Assembly (NCBI RefSeq): GCF_029351045.1
Contig: NZ_JARKIN010000001.1
Coordinates: 1,264,001 to 1,328,000 of the forward strand
Length of the DNA: 64,000 bases
Direction of reading: 5' to 3'
Source of the DNA: Streptomyces sp. WMMB303
GTDB lineage: Bacteria > Actinomycetota > Actinomycetes > Streptomycetales > Streptomycetaceae
Translations under genes and position numbers: made by a program
Shown here: one piece after another, positions 18,505 through 28,059 of the stretch
Layout: each line of letters begins with the position of its first letter
Position numbering within the stretch: position 1 is the first letter of the stretch
Notes under the pieces: model-generated
Seen by the model: only the letters and a program-made list of their open reading frames with translations
Databases searched by the model: none
Told to the model about the DNA's origin: nothing

Positions 18505-20481
18505 TCAGCCGCCGGCCGTGCGGCGCGCGGCAGCGGCGTGCCGCAGCACCTGCGGCACGACCTGGCTGCCGGCGGGCACCCGCAGCGGCTCGTACGTCCA
18601 GGCATGGCCCACCCACGGATCGGCCAGATGATCGTCCGGGACCGGAGTCAGCCGCAGCAGCGAACGCCACAGCGGATCGAGCAGCGGCCCGAAGCCGCGC
18701 GCCTCGTCCCGGTCGGCGACCAGCAGCAGGCTGACGCCGACCGCGGGCCCCTCGTCCGCCAGGTAGCGCAATTGGTTGACGGCGCGGTCGTCGAAGCCGT
18801 GCGGGAAGTCGTGGACGACCAGGAGCTGATCGGCCAGATCCAGGTCGGGCGGAAGTGCGTCGGTAGCCCCGCTGCGTACCGCCATCCGGACGAGGTCCAC
18901 GCGTTGCGTCAGCCGCTCCAGGGTGCGGGCGACGCCGGAGGCGCCCGCGGCGGGCGGGTCCGGCAGCACCCCCGACTCCACCAGCGGAAGGAGCGCGGTC
19001 GCCGCCGCGCCCCCCGGGTCGATGATCCGGAGGGTCAGCTCGCCGGGCGGATGTACAGCCAGGATGCGGGCGGCCAGCGCGGCGGCGGTCGTCTGCGCGA
19101 GACGACGCAGCTCGTCCGCGTCCGCCGCCCCTGCCTCGGGGCTCCGCGGACGGCCGCTGTCGATCCACAGCCCCCGCTCCAGGGGCAGCCGCACCAGCAG
19201 GGGAACCCGCAGCCCGGCGCGCTCCGGGAGACTCAGATCGCCCACCCGGAGCGCCAGAGGGCGCTCGGTGGGCGGCCGGTAGGCGTGCCAGACGGGGTTG
19301 TCCCAGCGGGCCAGCGCCGGTGGCAGCGCCGGTTCGACCACCTCGGCCTCGGCCTCGAGCTGCGCCGCGTCCCGATCCAGCGCGGCACGGGCCTGCTCCA
19401 CCAGCGCGCTGTGCTTGGCCTCGGCCCGGGCGCGGGCCTCCGTCGCGGCGGGGCCGACCCGGGACTGCGGATCGGCGAGCACCGCGTCGAGTTCGCGCTC
19501 CCTGCGTGTCTCGGCGAAGTCGACAGCCGAACGGTAGGCCGCCACGCTCCGGGCCAGGTCCTCGAAGATGCCCCACACCTGGTTGTAAAGCCGCTCCTCC
19601 ATCGACCAGCCGGGGGCGTCGCCCGCCACCGGCTGCGCTCCCTCGCCCGCCCCGGACCCCGGCCCCGGGGCGGACGGCGCGGACGGCGGAGAGCCCCCTT
19701 GGGGCTGCGCGGCCCCGGTGGTCGCCGGTGCGCGACGCGGATGGCGGTAGTCGACCGCGCCCCCGGGCGAGGCACCACCGGACGAAGCGGCGGACGGAGC
19801 GACGGGAGGCGGATCCTCCCGCGCGGGGCCCTCGCCCCGGCCCGACGCCGCGGTGGGACCCTCCGCCGTACCGCGGATCGCCGCGGCGTGCCGGAGCGGC
19901 CCCTCCGGCGGGGGTGCGACCGCGTCGTCCGCACCGGCGGCGACCGCTTCCTGGACGGCGTCGGCGAGCGTACGCGCCTCGGCCAGTCCCTGGTCGGCGA
20001 AGAGGGCTGCGAGGCCGTCCGCGTATCCCTGTCCGACAGCTCGCACCTTCCATACGCCCCGGCGCAGATACAGCTCCAGAGCGACCACGGCGGACTCGGT
20101 GGTGAGTCCCGTCACCGTGTAGCCGGCGATCTCCGTGCCGTCCGGGCCGGTGACGGCGAGGAACGGCGCGGGGAGGCCGGCGAACCCGGCGGGAGCGCCC
20201 GGCCCGGCGGGCAGGGCCAGCAGGATGCACACCCGCTCGACGTCCTCGGGCAGCGCTCCCGGATCGAGGGCCAGGCGGTGCACGGCCGCCGCCCGGCGGG
20301 AGACCTCCACCCCGGGCAGCCGCGGGGCTGCGGGGTGGGCAGTCCACTCCGCCCCGCGGATCCGCCCCTGCGCGTCGTTGAGCGTCGCCCCGGCGACGAC
20401 GGGGGTACCCGCCGTCACCCGGATCTCCATCCGGGTGCCGGGCAACGGGTGGTTCTGCCCCCGGACCAGCTCGGCCGTCAT
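18505..20481 (-). CDS. TerD-like protein fused to an FtsK/SpoIIIE-like domain without Walker A
   Basis: A 658-residue modular protein. Residues 1-165 resemble TerD (RGQNHPL, a late YTVTGLTTESAVVALELY block) but lack the DLDASA and GDDE calcium-binding motifs of true TerD. A Pro/Ala/Gly-rich linker (about 185-290) and a charged, probably coiled-coil stretch (about 310-380) follow. Residues 400-640 resemble the regulatory half of actinobacterial FtsK-type ATPases (LTLRIIDPGG near 465; LLVVHDFPHGFDDRAVNQLRYL), with no P-loop. The function is unknown; a scaffold in the Ter stress system is an inference. It lies between terC and terD. Confidence 0.72.
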   Translation of the reverse strand: MTAELVRGQNHPLPGTRMEIRVTAGTPVVAGATLNDAQGRIRGAEWTAHPAAPRLPGVEVSRRAAAVHRLALDPGALPEDVERVCILLALPAGPGAPAGFAGLPAPFLAVTGPDGTEIAGYTVTGLTTESAVVALELYLRRGVWKVRAVGQGYADGLAALFADQGLAEARTLADAVQEAVAAGADDAVAPPPEGPLRHAAAIRGTAEGPTAASGRGEGPAREDPPPVAPSAASSGGASPGGAVDYRHPRRAPATTGAAQPQGGSPPSAPSAPGPGSGAGEGAQPVAGDAPGWSMEERLYNQVWGIFEDLARSVAAYRSAVDFAETRRERELDAVLADPQSRVGPAATEARARAEAKHSALVEQARAALDRDAAQLEAEAEVVEPALPPALARWDNPVWHAYRPPTERPLALRVGDLSLPERAGLRVPLLVRLPLERGLWIDSGRPRSPEAGAADADELRRLAQTTAAALAARILAVHPPGELTLRIIDPGGAAATALLPLVESGVLPDPPAAGASGVARTLERLTQRVDLVRMAVRSGATDALPPDLDLADQLLVVHDFPHGFDDRAVNQLRYLADEGPAVGVSLLLVADRDEARGFGPLLDPLWRSLLRLTPVPDDHLADPWVGHAWTYEPLRVPAGSQVVPQVLRHAAAARRTAGG

Positions 20482-20651
20482 CGTCGTGCCTCTCCCCCTG
20501 TGGCTCTCGTACTCGGCGGCCGGGACCGCCCGGGACCCGGCAGTCCGGAACCGCTGCCGCTCGGGCGGGCCCGCGGCGGTCGCATCGACGGTCCGGGACC
20601 GGTCACCGCGGCGGCGGGACCGGACGGTTCACGGCCTCGGCGGCGCGCAGC

Positions 20652-21230
20652 TCACAGCTTCGGCAGGATCGTCGGCATCAGGTCCTGGAAGGTCCGGCCG
20701 TTGGCGGGCTCGCCGAGGGCGGTCATCTGCCAGCCGTTGCCCTGCCGGTGGACCTTGGCCATGATCTGCGCGGTGTACTGGCCGCCGCCGGTGAGCGTGT
20801 AGCGGGCCGTCTCCTGGCCGGTGGTCTCGTCGACGAGGCGGCAGAAGGCGTTCTCGACCTCGGCGAAGGTCTGACCGGTGAACGAGTTGACCGTGAAGAC
20901 GATCTGGTCGATGTGGACCGGGACGCGCTGCAGATCCACCAGGATGGCCTCGTCGTCGCCGCCCTCGCCCGCGCCGCCCACCAGGTTGTCACCGGTGTGC
21001 TTGACCGAGCCGTCGTCGCTCACCAGATGGCGGAAGAAGACGACGTCGACGGGCTGCTTGTCGGCGAAGAGCACCGCCGAGGCGTCGAGGTCGATCTCCT
21101 TGGTGCGCTTGCCGAACAGCCCCCGCCGCGGTGCGGCCTTCCAGCCCAGGCCCATGCGCACCGCGGTGAGGCTGGCCCCGTCGCTCTTCTGCAGGCTGAT
21201 GCCCTGGCCCTTGGACAAGTTGACCGACAC
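20652..21230 (-). CDS. terD: TerD-family calcium-binding stress protein
   Basis: A 192-residue canonical TerD protein. EIDLDASAVLF at residues 45-55 and the HTGDNLVGGAG/GGDDE segment at 79-94 provide the calcium ligands. Ter proteins are linked to tellurite, oxidative and phage stress and to development in Streptomyces. The GTG at 21230 follows GAGGGGA at the right spacing; the open frame extends further but loses family similarity. It is 170 bases upstream of the TerD/FtsK-like gene on the same strand and probably co-transcribed with it. Confidence 0.92.
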   Translation of the reverse strand: MSVNLSKGQGISLQKSDGASLTAVRMGLGWKAAPRRGLFGKRTKEIDLDASAVLFADKQPVDVVFFRHLVSDDGSVKHTGDNLVGGAGEGGDDEAILVDLQRVPVHIDQIVFTVNSFTGQTFAEVENAFCRLVDETTGQETARYTLTGGGQYTAQIMAKVHRQGNGWQMTALGEPANGRTFQDLMPTILPKL

Positions 21231-21387
21231 GTGCGTCCCCTCTCTGAACCGGGGCCGCCACAGGCCGGCGGCCACCAGATTCAGCACCCTACGCAAGAGC
21301 GCGGAGCGGCCGGGAGGCCGACCGCGACTTGTGTCGGTCTTGCAACACTCCCGGCGGCGACCCCGGACCGCGAGTGGTCGTGCCCGG

Positions 21388-23508
21388 CTACTTCAGCCCG
21401 GCCTCCTTCATCTGGCGCAGCTCCTTCTTGAGCTCCCCCACCTCGTCCCGCAGCCGTGCGGCGACCTCGAACTGGAGCTCGGCGGCGGCTGCGCGCATCC
21501 GCTCGGTCAGATCCTCGATGGTCTGGGCGAGGTCGGCGGCCGGCCGGTCGGTCAGCTCGCCGGAGCCGGCGCCCTTGCCCTTGCCCAGTGCGGGGGTGGG
21601 GGCCTTCCCCTTGCCGCCCTTGCCCGTCTCGTCCCGCCGGCGGTAGCCGGTGTCCAGCAGCGCCTCGGTGTCGACCTCCTCGCGGGCGATGTCCGCGACG
21701 ATGTCACCGATCTTCTTGCGGAGCGGCTCCGGGTCGATGCCGTGCTCCTGGTTGTAGGCGATCTGCTTCTCACGGCGCCGGTTGGTCTCCTCGATCGCCC
21801 GCTGCATTCCGGGGGTGACCTTGTCCGCGTACATATGAACCTGGCCGGAGACGTTGCGCGCCGCGCGGCCGATCGTCTGGATCAGCGAGGTGCCGGAGCG
21901 GAGGAAGCCCTCCTTGTCGGCGTCCAGGATCGCCACCAGGGAGACCTCGGGCAGGTCGAGCCCCTCCCGCAGCAGGTTGATGCCGACCAGCACGTCGTAC
22001 TCCCCGGAGCGCAGCTCGCGCAGCAGTTCGATGCGACGCAGGGTGTCCACGTCGCTGTGCAGATAGCGGACCCGGATGCCCAGTTCGACGAAGTAGTCCG
22101 TCAGATCCTCGGCCATCTTCTTGGTGAGGGTGGTGACCAGCACCCGCTCGTCGCGTTCCTCGCGCAGCCGGATCTCGTGGACCAGGTCGTCGATCTGCCC
22201 GTCGGTGGGCTTGACGACCACCTCCGGGTCGACCAGACCGGTGGGGCGGATGACCTGTTCCACATAGCCGTCGGAGCGGGCCAGCTCGTACGGGCCGGGG
22301 GTGGCCGACAGATAGACCGTCTGGTCGGTCCGCTCCAGGAACTCCTCCCACTTCAGCGGGCGGTTGTCCAGCGCGGAGGGCAGCCGGAAGCCGTGGTCGA
22401 TCAGCGTGCGCTTGCGGGCGGCGTCGCCCTCATACATGGCGCCGATCTGCGGGACCGTCTGGTGCGACTCGTCGATGACCAGCAGGAAGTCCTCGGGGAA
22501 GTAGTCCAGCAGGGTGTGCGGCGCCGTGCCCGGGTCGCGGCCGTCGATGTGCAGCGAGTAGTTCTCGATCCCCGAGCAGGTGCCGATCTGCCGCATCATC
22601 TCGATGTCGTACGTCGTCCGCATCCGCAGCCGCTGGGCCTCCAGGAGCTTGCCCTGCTTCTCCATCGACTCCAGCGTCGCGGCCAGCTCGGCCTCGATCG
22701 CCGCGATGGCGCGCTCCATCCGCTCCGGACCCGCCACATAGTGCGAGGCGGGGAAGACGTACAGCTCCCGGTCCTCCGTGATCACCTCACCGGTGATCGG
22801 GTGGAGGGTGGAGAGGGCCTCGATCTCGTCCCCGAACATCTCGATGCGGACCGCGAGCTCCTCGTACACCGGGAAGATCTCGACGGTGTCGCCGCGGACC
22901 CGGAAGGTGCCCCTGGTGAACGACATGTCGTTGCGCTGGTACTGGATGTCCACGAAGCGCCGCAGCAGCGCGTCCCGGTCGATCTCCTCGCCGACCCTCA
23001 GCGGCACCATGCGGTCGACGTACTCCTGCGGAGTGCCCAGGCCGTAGATGCAGGAGACGGAGGCGACCACCACGACGTCACGCCGGGTGAGCAGTGAGTT
23101 CGTCGCGCTGTGGCGCAGCCGTTCGACCTCCTCGTTGATCGAGGAGTCCTTCTCGATGTAGGTGTCCGTCTGCGGGACGTACGCCTCCGGCTGGTAGTAG
23201 TCGTAGTACGAGACGAAGTACTCGACCGCGTTGTTCGGCAGCAGCTCCCGGAACTCGTTGGCGAGCTGCGCGGCCAGGGTCTTGTTCGGCGCCATCACCA
23301 GCGTCGGGCGCTGCAGCTTCTCGATCATCCACGCCGTGGTGGCCGACTTGCCGGTGCCCGTGGCTCCCAGCAGCACGACGCCCTTCTCACCTGCGGTGAC
23401 CCGCTGCGCGAGCTCCGCGATGGCGGTCGGCTGGTCACCGCTGGGCTGGTACGGACTGACGACCTCGAAGGGCGCCACCTTGCGTTCGATCTCGGTGTTG
23501 GGCCGCAT
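21388..23508 (-). CDS. uvrB: Excinuclease ABC subunit B
   Basis: Helicase-like damage-verification subunit of nucleotide excision repair. It is 706 aa. Walker [12 protein letters not shown] is at 48-58, the damage-probing beta-hairpin region [12 protein letters not shown] is present, as are DESHQT, the QTIGRAARN motif VI and a C-terminal UVR motif ([20 protein letters not shown]) that contacts UvrC. There is a Gly/Lys-rich linker before the UVR motif. The ATG at 23508 matches the usual MRP... start and follows GGTGG. Divergent from glpQ, with a palindrome in the shared region. Confidence 0.97.
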   Translation of the reverse strand: MRPNTEIERKVAPFEVVSPYQPSGDQPTAIAELAQRVTAGEKGVVLLGATGTGKSATTAWMIEKLQRPTLVMAPNKTLAAQLANEFRELLPNNAVEYFVSYYDYYQPEAYVPQTDTYIEKDSSINEEVERLRHSATNSLLTRRDVVVVASVSCIYGLGTPQEYVDRMVPLRVGEEIDRDALLRRFVDIQYQRNDMSFTRGTFRVRGDTVEIFPVYEELAVRIEMFGDEIEALSTLHPITGEVITEDRELYVFPASHYVAGPERMERAIAAIEAELAATLESMEKQGKLLEAQRLRMRTTYDIEMMRQIGTCSGIENYSLHIDGRDPGTAPHTLLDYFPEDFLLVIDESHQTVPQIGAMYEGDAARKRTLIDHGFRLPSALDNRPLKWEEFLERTDQTVYLSATPGPYELARSDGYVEQVIRPTGLVDPEVVVKPTDGQIDDLVHEIRLREERDERVLVTTLTKKMAEDLTDYFVELGIRVRYLHSDVDTLRRIELLRELRSGEYDVLVGINLLREGLDLPEVSLVAILDADKEGFLRSGTSLIQTIGRAARNVSGQVHMYADKVTPGMQRAIEETNRRREKQIAYNQEHGIDPEPLRKKIGDIVADIAREEVDTEALLDTGYRRRDETGKGGKGKAPTPALGKGKGAGSGELTDRPAADLAQTIEDLTERMRAAAAELQFEVAARLRDEVGELKKELRQMKEAGLK

Positions 23509-23567
23509 GTCCACCACGGTACGACTCGGCACCGACAACGGGGTTCCGCGCGCAAACTACGCCCCAC

Positions 23568-23583
23568 TGGCAGATAGCTGCCA
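23568..23583. promoter_or_regulatory. Operator-like palindrome between uvrB and glpQ
   Basis: TGGCAG-ATAG-CTGCCA is a perfect 6+6 inverted repeat flanked by an AT-rich CAATTTT, 60 bases upstream of uvrB. It looks like a dimeric regulator site in the divergent promoter region. It is not a LexA box. Confidence 0.45.
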
Positions 23584-23621
23584 ATTTTCTTCGTCGCAGG
23601 TCAGCGGCTTGACCACGGTCC

Positions 23622-23643
23622 GTTCAGCGCCACGTCACTTTGT
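23622..23643 (+). promoter_or_regulatory. Candidate PHO box upstream of glpQ
   Basis: Two adjoining 11-base units, GTTCAGCGCCA and CGTCACTTTGT, resemble the streptomycete PhoP direct-repeat unit G(G/T)TCAYYYR(G/C). The second unit matches eight of ten positions. Glycerophosphodiesterase genes of Streptomyces, including glpQ2 at the equivalent locus of S. coelicolor, are known PhoP targets. A functional PHO box is therefore a reasonable inference. Confidence 0.45.
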
Positions 23644-23713
23644 CCTGGCTTGGTTGTATTGCGCATCGGGAACTGTCTCGGCAGTCCGTGCAGGTACAAG
23701 CGAGGAGTCCCGC

Positions 23714-24721
23714 ATGTCGATACGCCCGCTGACCGCTGCCGCCGCAGGTGCGCTGCTGGGTATGAGCGCGCTCTTCCTCACCGCCACGCCGACCGCAGCG
23801 GCCTCGCCCCGCCCGGCGGGACAGACGCCGGATCCGGTCGTAGACTTCTCCGGCTTCCCGGGCTTCGGCGGCGACGAGGACCCCGACCCGGAGCTGCAGC
23901 AGCCCCCCTCCGACGCCAGAAAGCCGCACCGGTCCCCGCTCCCCGTGGCCCACCGCGGGGCGTCCGGCTACGCGCCGGAGAACACGCTGGCCGCGGTCGA
24001 CAAGGCACACGATCTCGGCATCGACTGGGTCGAGAACGACGTGCAGCGCACCAAGGACGGCAAGCTGCTGGTCATCCACGACACCACGCTCTCCCGCACC
24101 ACGGACGTCGAGCAGCGCTTCCCGGACCGCAGCCCGTGGAAGGTCTCCGACTTCACGCTCGAGGAGATCAAGTCGCTGGACGCCGGAAGCTGGCTGGACA
24201 GCAAGTTCGCGGGCGAGCGGATCCCCACCCTGGGCGAGTACCTGGACCGGCTCACCAGGAACGGGCAGGACCTGCTGCTGGAGCTGAAGTCCCCCGCGCT
24301 CTACCCGGGCATCGAACGCGAGACCCTCGACGAGCTCGACCGGCAGGGCTGGCTGGACCGCCGACACACCAGGAGCCGGCTCATCATCCAGAGCTTCGAC
24401 AAGGGCGCGGTGCAGAAGGTGCACCAGCAGCGTCCCGAGGTGAAGACCGGCTTCCTGGGCACCCCCAAGGCGGCCGAGCTGAAGGACTACGCCGGGTTCG
24501 CCGACCAGATCAACCCCACCCACACCGACGCCACGGCCGACTACGTGAAGGCCGTCCACGCACTCAAGGGGCCGCACCACAAGCGAATGGAGATCTTCAC
24601 CTGGACCGTGAACGACGCCGAGACCGCCCGCAAGGTCGCCGACGCGGGAGTGGACGGCATCATCTCGAACAAGCCGGACGTGGTCAGCGACGCCGTGCAG
24701 GGGTCGGGGCCCACCGGCTGA
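23714..24721 (+). CDS. glpQ: Secreted glycerophosphodiester phosphodiesterase
   Basis: Hydrolyses glycerophosphodiesters to glycerol 3-phosphate and an alcohol outside the cell, scavenging phosphate. It is 335 aa with a signal peptide (residues 1 to about 30, ending TPTAAA). The GDPD signature AHRGASGYAPENT starts at residue 79, with Glu89 as a metal/catalytic residue, followed by ENDVQRTKDG and the HDTTLSRTT block. The C-terminal WTVNDAE/GVDGIISNKPD is typical. The ATG has GAGGAG six bases upstream. A candidate PHO box precedes it, consistent with induction by phosphate starvation. Confidence 0.93.
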   Translation: MSIRPLTAAAAGALLGMSALFLTATPTAAASPRPAGQTPDPVVDFSGFPGFGGDEDPDPELQQPPSDARKPHRSPLPVAHRGASGYAPENTLAAVDKAHDLGIDWVENDVQRTKDGKLLVIHDTTLSRTTDVEQRFPDRSPWKVSDFTLEEIKSLDAGSWLDSKFAGERIPTLGEYLDRLTRNGQDLLLELKSPALYPGIERETLDELDRQGWLDRRHTRSRLIIQSFDKGAVQKVHQQRPEVKTGFLGTPKAAELKDYAGFADQINPTHTDATADYVKAVHALKGPHHKRMEIFTWTVNDAETARKVADAGVDGIISNKPDVVSDAVQGSGPTG

Positions 24722-24789
24722 GCACCCCGGGCGGGCGATCCGGACGGGTGCCGACGGCGACTGTCGGTGTGCCCCTCTAGGGTGCCGGT

Positions 24790-25353
24790 ATGACAGACAC
24801 CCCGGTGCGGCCGACGGCCTGGTCCCTGCGGGAGACGCCCATCGGACCGCTGCTGCTCGCGGCCACCGCCGAGGGCCTGGCCCACGTCGTCTTCCACGCG
24901 CGGGGACGCACGCTCGACCGGGCCCTCGCCCGACTGCACGCGCGGCTGGGCGCCGAGCCGCTGCCGGCGGCGCAGGCACCGGCGCCCGCCGCCGAGCATC
25001 TCGGTGCGGCCGCGGCCGCGCTGGACGGCTACTTCGCGGGCTCCCCGGCGCCCTTCACCGTGCCGCTTGACTGGTCGCTGACGGAGGGCTTCCCCGCGCG
25101 GGTGCTGCGCGAGCTGGCGACCGGTGTGCCGTACGGGACGACGGTCGGCTACCAGGACCTCGCCGTGCGCGCGGGCGACCCCGGTGCGGCCCGCGCGGTC
25201 GGCGCCGCCATGGGCGCCAATCCGCTGCCCGTGGTCGTGCCCTGCCACCGGGTGCTGGAGAGCTCCGGCGCGATCGGCGGCTTCGGGGGCGGGTTGGAGA
25301 CCAAGCGTGCGCTCCTCGCGCTGGAGGGCGTGCTGCCGCAGCCGCTGTTCTGA
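24790..25353 (+). CDS. ogt: Methylated-DNA-protein cysteine methyltransferase
   Basis: Suicide repair protein that moves the methyl group from O6-methylguanine to its own cysteine. It is 187 aa. The active site VVVPCHRVL puts the acceptor Cys at residue 152, followed by the Asn/Gly wing region (SSGAIGGFGGGLETKR). The helix-turn-helix containing VPYGTTVGYQDLA, which inserts into the minor groove, is just before it. The N-terminal domain is Ada/Ogt-like. It follows glpQ by 68 bases and may share a transcript with the MFS gene. Confidence 0.94.
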   Translation: MTDTPVRPTAWSLRETPIGPLLLAATAEGLAHVVFHARGRTLDRALARLHARLGAEPLPAAQAPAPAAEHLGAAAAALDGYFAGSPAPFTVPLDWSLTEGFPARVLRELATGVPYGTTVGYQDLAVRAGDPGAARAVGAAMGANPLPVVVPCHRVLESSGAIGGFGGGLETKRALLALEGVLPQPLF

Positions 25354-25413
25354 GCCCCGGAACCGGCCATGAGTCCGTGGTGGCGGGCGGCGCCGGGTGC
25401 CAGACTGCACGGC

Positions 25414-26835
25414 GTGACTGACATTCGCGACACGGCTGACGGTGATGACACGCCCGACGCGCCCGGCGGACTGCCCGGCGGGCTCTCCCGGCGCAGCACA
25501 CGGCGCGGGGGGCTCGCCGTGCGCGGTCCGGAGCAGCCCGCCGCGGGGGAACCGGAGGCGGACGGCGGGATCGATCTGCGGGCCGTCCGGCGACGGGCGC
25601 GGCTGGCCCTGGTCCTCAGCCAGATCCTCGGCGGACTGGGCGTCTCCACGGCGGTTGCGCTGGCCGCCGTGCTGGCCGAGGACATCGGCGGCTCCGAGGC
25701 GGTGGCGGGGCTGGCGTCCACCTCCTCGGTGATCGGGACAGCGCTGCTGTCCCTGCCGTGCGCGGCGCTGATGGCGCGGCGCGGGAGACGGGTCGGGCTG
25801 ACGTCCGCCTACGCCGTGGCGGCCGTCGGCGGGCTCGTCGTGGTGGCCGGAGCCGCGCTGCGGAACTTCCCGCTGCTGCTGGTGGGCATGGCCGCCTTCG
25901 GCGCCAGCAACACCGCCAATCTCCAGGCGCGCTTCGCCGCCGCCGACCTGGCCGAGCCGCTGCACCGGGCGCGGGCCATCTCCACGGTGGTGTGGGCGAC
26001 CACGGTCGGCGCGGTCCTGGGCCCGAACATCGCGGGGCCCGCCGGGAGGAGCGTGGCCGGCCTCGGGGTGCCGGAGACGGCCGGCCCCTTCCTGTGGGGC
26101 ACGGCGGTCTTCCTGATCGCCGGAGGGCTGCTGCAGGTGCTGCTGCGGCCCGACCCGCTGCTGACGGCCCGCGCGCTGGCCCGGACGGCGGCGGGCGACC
26201 GGCGACCGGACCAGGACGGCGGAGGCCGGCGGGGGGACGAGGACGGCGGAGGCCGGTCGCTGCGGGCGGGGCTGGCCGCGGTGACGGACTCGGCGCCCGC
26301 CCGGGTCGCGCTGGCCGCGATAGCCGGCTCGCACACCGTCATGGTCTCGGTGATGGTGATGACCCCGGTGGACCTGGGCGGGCACGGCGCGGGAGTGGAG
26401 CTGATCGGGCTCGTGCTCAGCGGCCACATCGCCGGTATGTACGCCTTCTCGCCCGTGATGGGCTGGCTCGCGGACCGGATCGGCAGGTTCAGCGTCATCC
26501 TGGTGGGCGCGGGACTGCTCGGGTGCGCCACCGCGCTGGCCGGGACGGCGGACGGGAACCACGCGCAGTCCGCGGCCGGGCTGTTCCTGCTCGGGCTGGG
26601 CTGGTCCGCGGGGCTGGTGGCCGGGTCCGCGCTGCTGACCGACTCCGTACCGCAGCGGGCTCGCGCCGCCGTGCAGGGCTTCTCCGACCTGATCATGAAC
26701 TCGGCCGCCGGTGTCGGCGGCGCGCTCTCCGGTCTGGTGGTCGCGCAGGCCGGCTACGGCTGGCTCAACCTGCTGGCAGCGGCGCTGCTGATCCCGGTCA
26801 CGGTGCTGACGGTGACCGTCGCGGTACGGCGCTGA
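25414..26835 (+). CDS. Major facilitator superfamily transporter
   Basis: A 473-residue inner-membrane transporter with about twelve hydrophobic segments after a 60-residue hydrophilic N-terminus. ALMARRGRRVG after the second helix is the loop 2-3 signature, and WLADRIGRFSV is its counterpart in the second half. A Gly/Asp/Arg-rich repeat (GGGRRGDEDGGGR) forms the central cytoplasmic loop. The substrate cannot be predicted. GTG at 25414 is chosen because the upstream frame is not conserved-looking; its ribosome site is weak. It converges on the PIG-L gene. Confidence 0.85.
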   Translation: MTDIRDTADGDDTPDAPGGLPGGLSRRSTRRGGLAVRGPEQPAAGEPEADGGIDLRAVRRRARLALVLSQILGGLGVSTAVALAAVLAEDIGGSEAVAGLASTSSVIGTALLSLPCAALMARRGRRVGLTSAYAVAAVGGLVVVAGAALRNFPLLLVGMAAFGASNTANLQARFAAADLAEPLHRARAISTVVWATTVGAVLGPNIAGPAGRSVAGLGVPETAGPFLWGTAVFLIAGGLLQVLLRPDPLLTARALARTAAGDRRPDQDGGGRRGDEDGGGRSLRAGLAAVTDSAPARVALAAIAGSHTVMVSVMVMTPVDLGGHGAGVELIGLVLSGHIAGMYAFSPVMGWLADRIGRFSVILVGAGLLGCATALAGTADGNHAQSAAGLFLLGLGWSAGLVAGSALLTDSVPQRARAAVQGFSDLIMNSAAGVGGALSGLVVAQAGYGWLNLLAAALLIPVTVLTVTVAVRR

Positions 26836-26956
26836 GAAAGGCCGTTCGCGGGCGTCGTCCACGCCCCCCAGCAGGTGCGGGGTCGCACGGCGGGCCCGTC
26901 GCCGCCCGACGAGGGCGGGGCGGGCGGCTCGGGTGCGCCGTCGGGTCGGCCGCGGG

Positions 26957-27739
26957 TCAGCGCGCGTGGAGTTCGAAGGCCACCGCGCGCCGCCCCTCGT
27001 TCCGGTCGGCGTACATGTCCAGTCCCCCGTGCACGATCGAGCGCGCGTATGTCTCCGGGTTCTGGTCGGTGAGCGCCTCGATATAGGCACGGTGTTCCAG
27101 CAACGAGGCGACCCCCTTGCGGGCCGCCTCCTCCCCCACCGAGACCGCGTGCGTGACGGCCGGTGAGGCGAAGACGGCCACCCACCGCACTCCGTCCCAC
27201 GGCAGGAAGCCTTCCACGTCGAACTGCTCGCTGAAGATCCACCGGTTGCCCGCGTCCCCCACGGCGTCCAGGACCGAGCGGCCCAGCGCGCGGTGGTCGG
27301 GGGTGTTCCACGGACTGCCGGGGCCGCCGCCCCAGGTGTCGTGGTGATTGAGGGTGAGGACCAGCTCCGGGCGGTGCCGGCGGATCGCCGCGGCGATGTC
27401 GCTCCGCAGCGCCGGCCCCTCGGCCAGGACTCCGTCCCGGTGGTCGAGGAACTCCACCTCGGTCACGCCCACATGTGCGGAGCCGGCCCGCTGTTCGGCC
27501 TCGCGGACCCCGGCGGCCTCCGCCGGGTCCATGGTCTCGATACCCGCCTCGCCCCGGGTCGCGAGCAGATAGGTGACGTCCTTGCCCTGCGCCGTCCACT
27601 CGGCCACGGCCGCGGCGGCGCCGTACTCCATGTCGTCCGGATGGGCGACGACCGCCAGGGCCCGGGTCCAGTCCTCCGGCATCGCCGCCAAGCGCATCCG
27701 CGCTCCCTGCTCCTCGGCGCCTCCCGCTGTGGCCGTCAT
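26957..27739 (-). CDS. PIG-L family deacetylase
   Basis: A zinc-dependent N-acetyl hydrolase of the PIG-L/MshB family, 260 aa. The metal site VVAHPDDMEYG is at residues 30-40 and the second motif NHHDTWGG is near 135. The family removes acetyl from GlcNAc-like sugars such as mycothiol precursors or glycopeptide intermediates; this member lacks other clues to its substrate. ATG at 27739 follows GGCGGAG; an ATG at 27787 with GGGAG upstream would add 16 residues. It is a single gene between the convergent MFS gene and a terminator. Confidence 0.86.
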   Translation of the reverse strand: MTATAGGAEEQGARMRLAAMPEDWTRALAVVAHPDDMEYGAAAAVAEWTAQGKDVTYLLATRGEAGIETMDPAEAAGVREAEQRAGSAHVGVTEVEFLDHRDGVLAEGPALRSDIAAAIRRHRPELVLTLNHHDTWGGGPGSPWNTPDHRALGRSVLDAVGDAGNRWIFSEQFDVEGFLPWDGVRWVAVFASPAVTHAVSVGEEAARKGVASLLEHRAYIEALTDQNPETYARSIVHGGLDMYADRNEGRRAVAFELHAR

Positions 27740-27986
27740 GTCCGCTCCGCCTCTCGTCGCCCGCGCCCCGTCGGCGCCGCTGTCCATGGCAACTCCCAGG
27801 CCCCGGGCGCCTGTTCCCCGGGGGGTACAGCGCGTCTCCGCGGCCCGCCGCCGGGCAGGGGCCGATGCCGGGTGGTTCCAGGGTTCCAGCCCGACGGCGG
27901 GTCGGCATGTCGGCGGCCCGGCTCGGTGCGTGGAGCTGCGGGAACGGTGCGCGGCGCCAGCGGGCCGGCCCGGTGCGCATGCCATG

Positions 27987-28017
27987 ACGGCGCCGCGCGG
28001 TGGGAGCGCGGCGCCGT
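27987..28017 (-). terminator. Hairpin after the Q/P-rich membrane protein gene
   Basis: A perfect 12-bp stem (ACGGCGCCGCGC and complement) with a seven-base loop lies about 40 bases past the stop codon of the 28060-28788 gene. The surrounding 320-base gap (27740-28059) otherwise shows only GC-rich sequence without a supportable gene. Confidence 0.55.
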
Positions 28018-28059
28018 ACGGGAAGGCGTGGTTCTGCGGCGCCGGAACGGCGGGCGGGA

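Noticed and set aside
18464..20347. A 627-codon frame overlapping the TerD/FtsK-like gene in a different frame
   Set aside because: Arg/Gly/Pro low-complexity text without domains; the 658-residue frame carries recognisable TerD and FtsK-like blocks.
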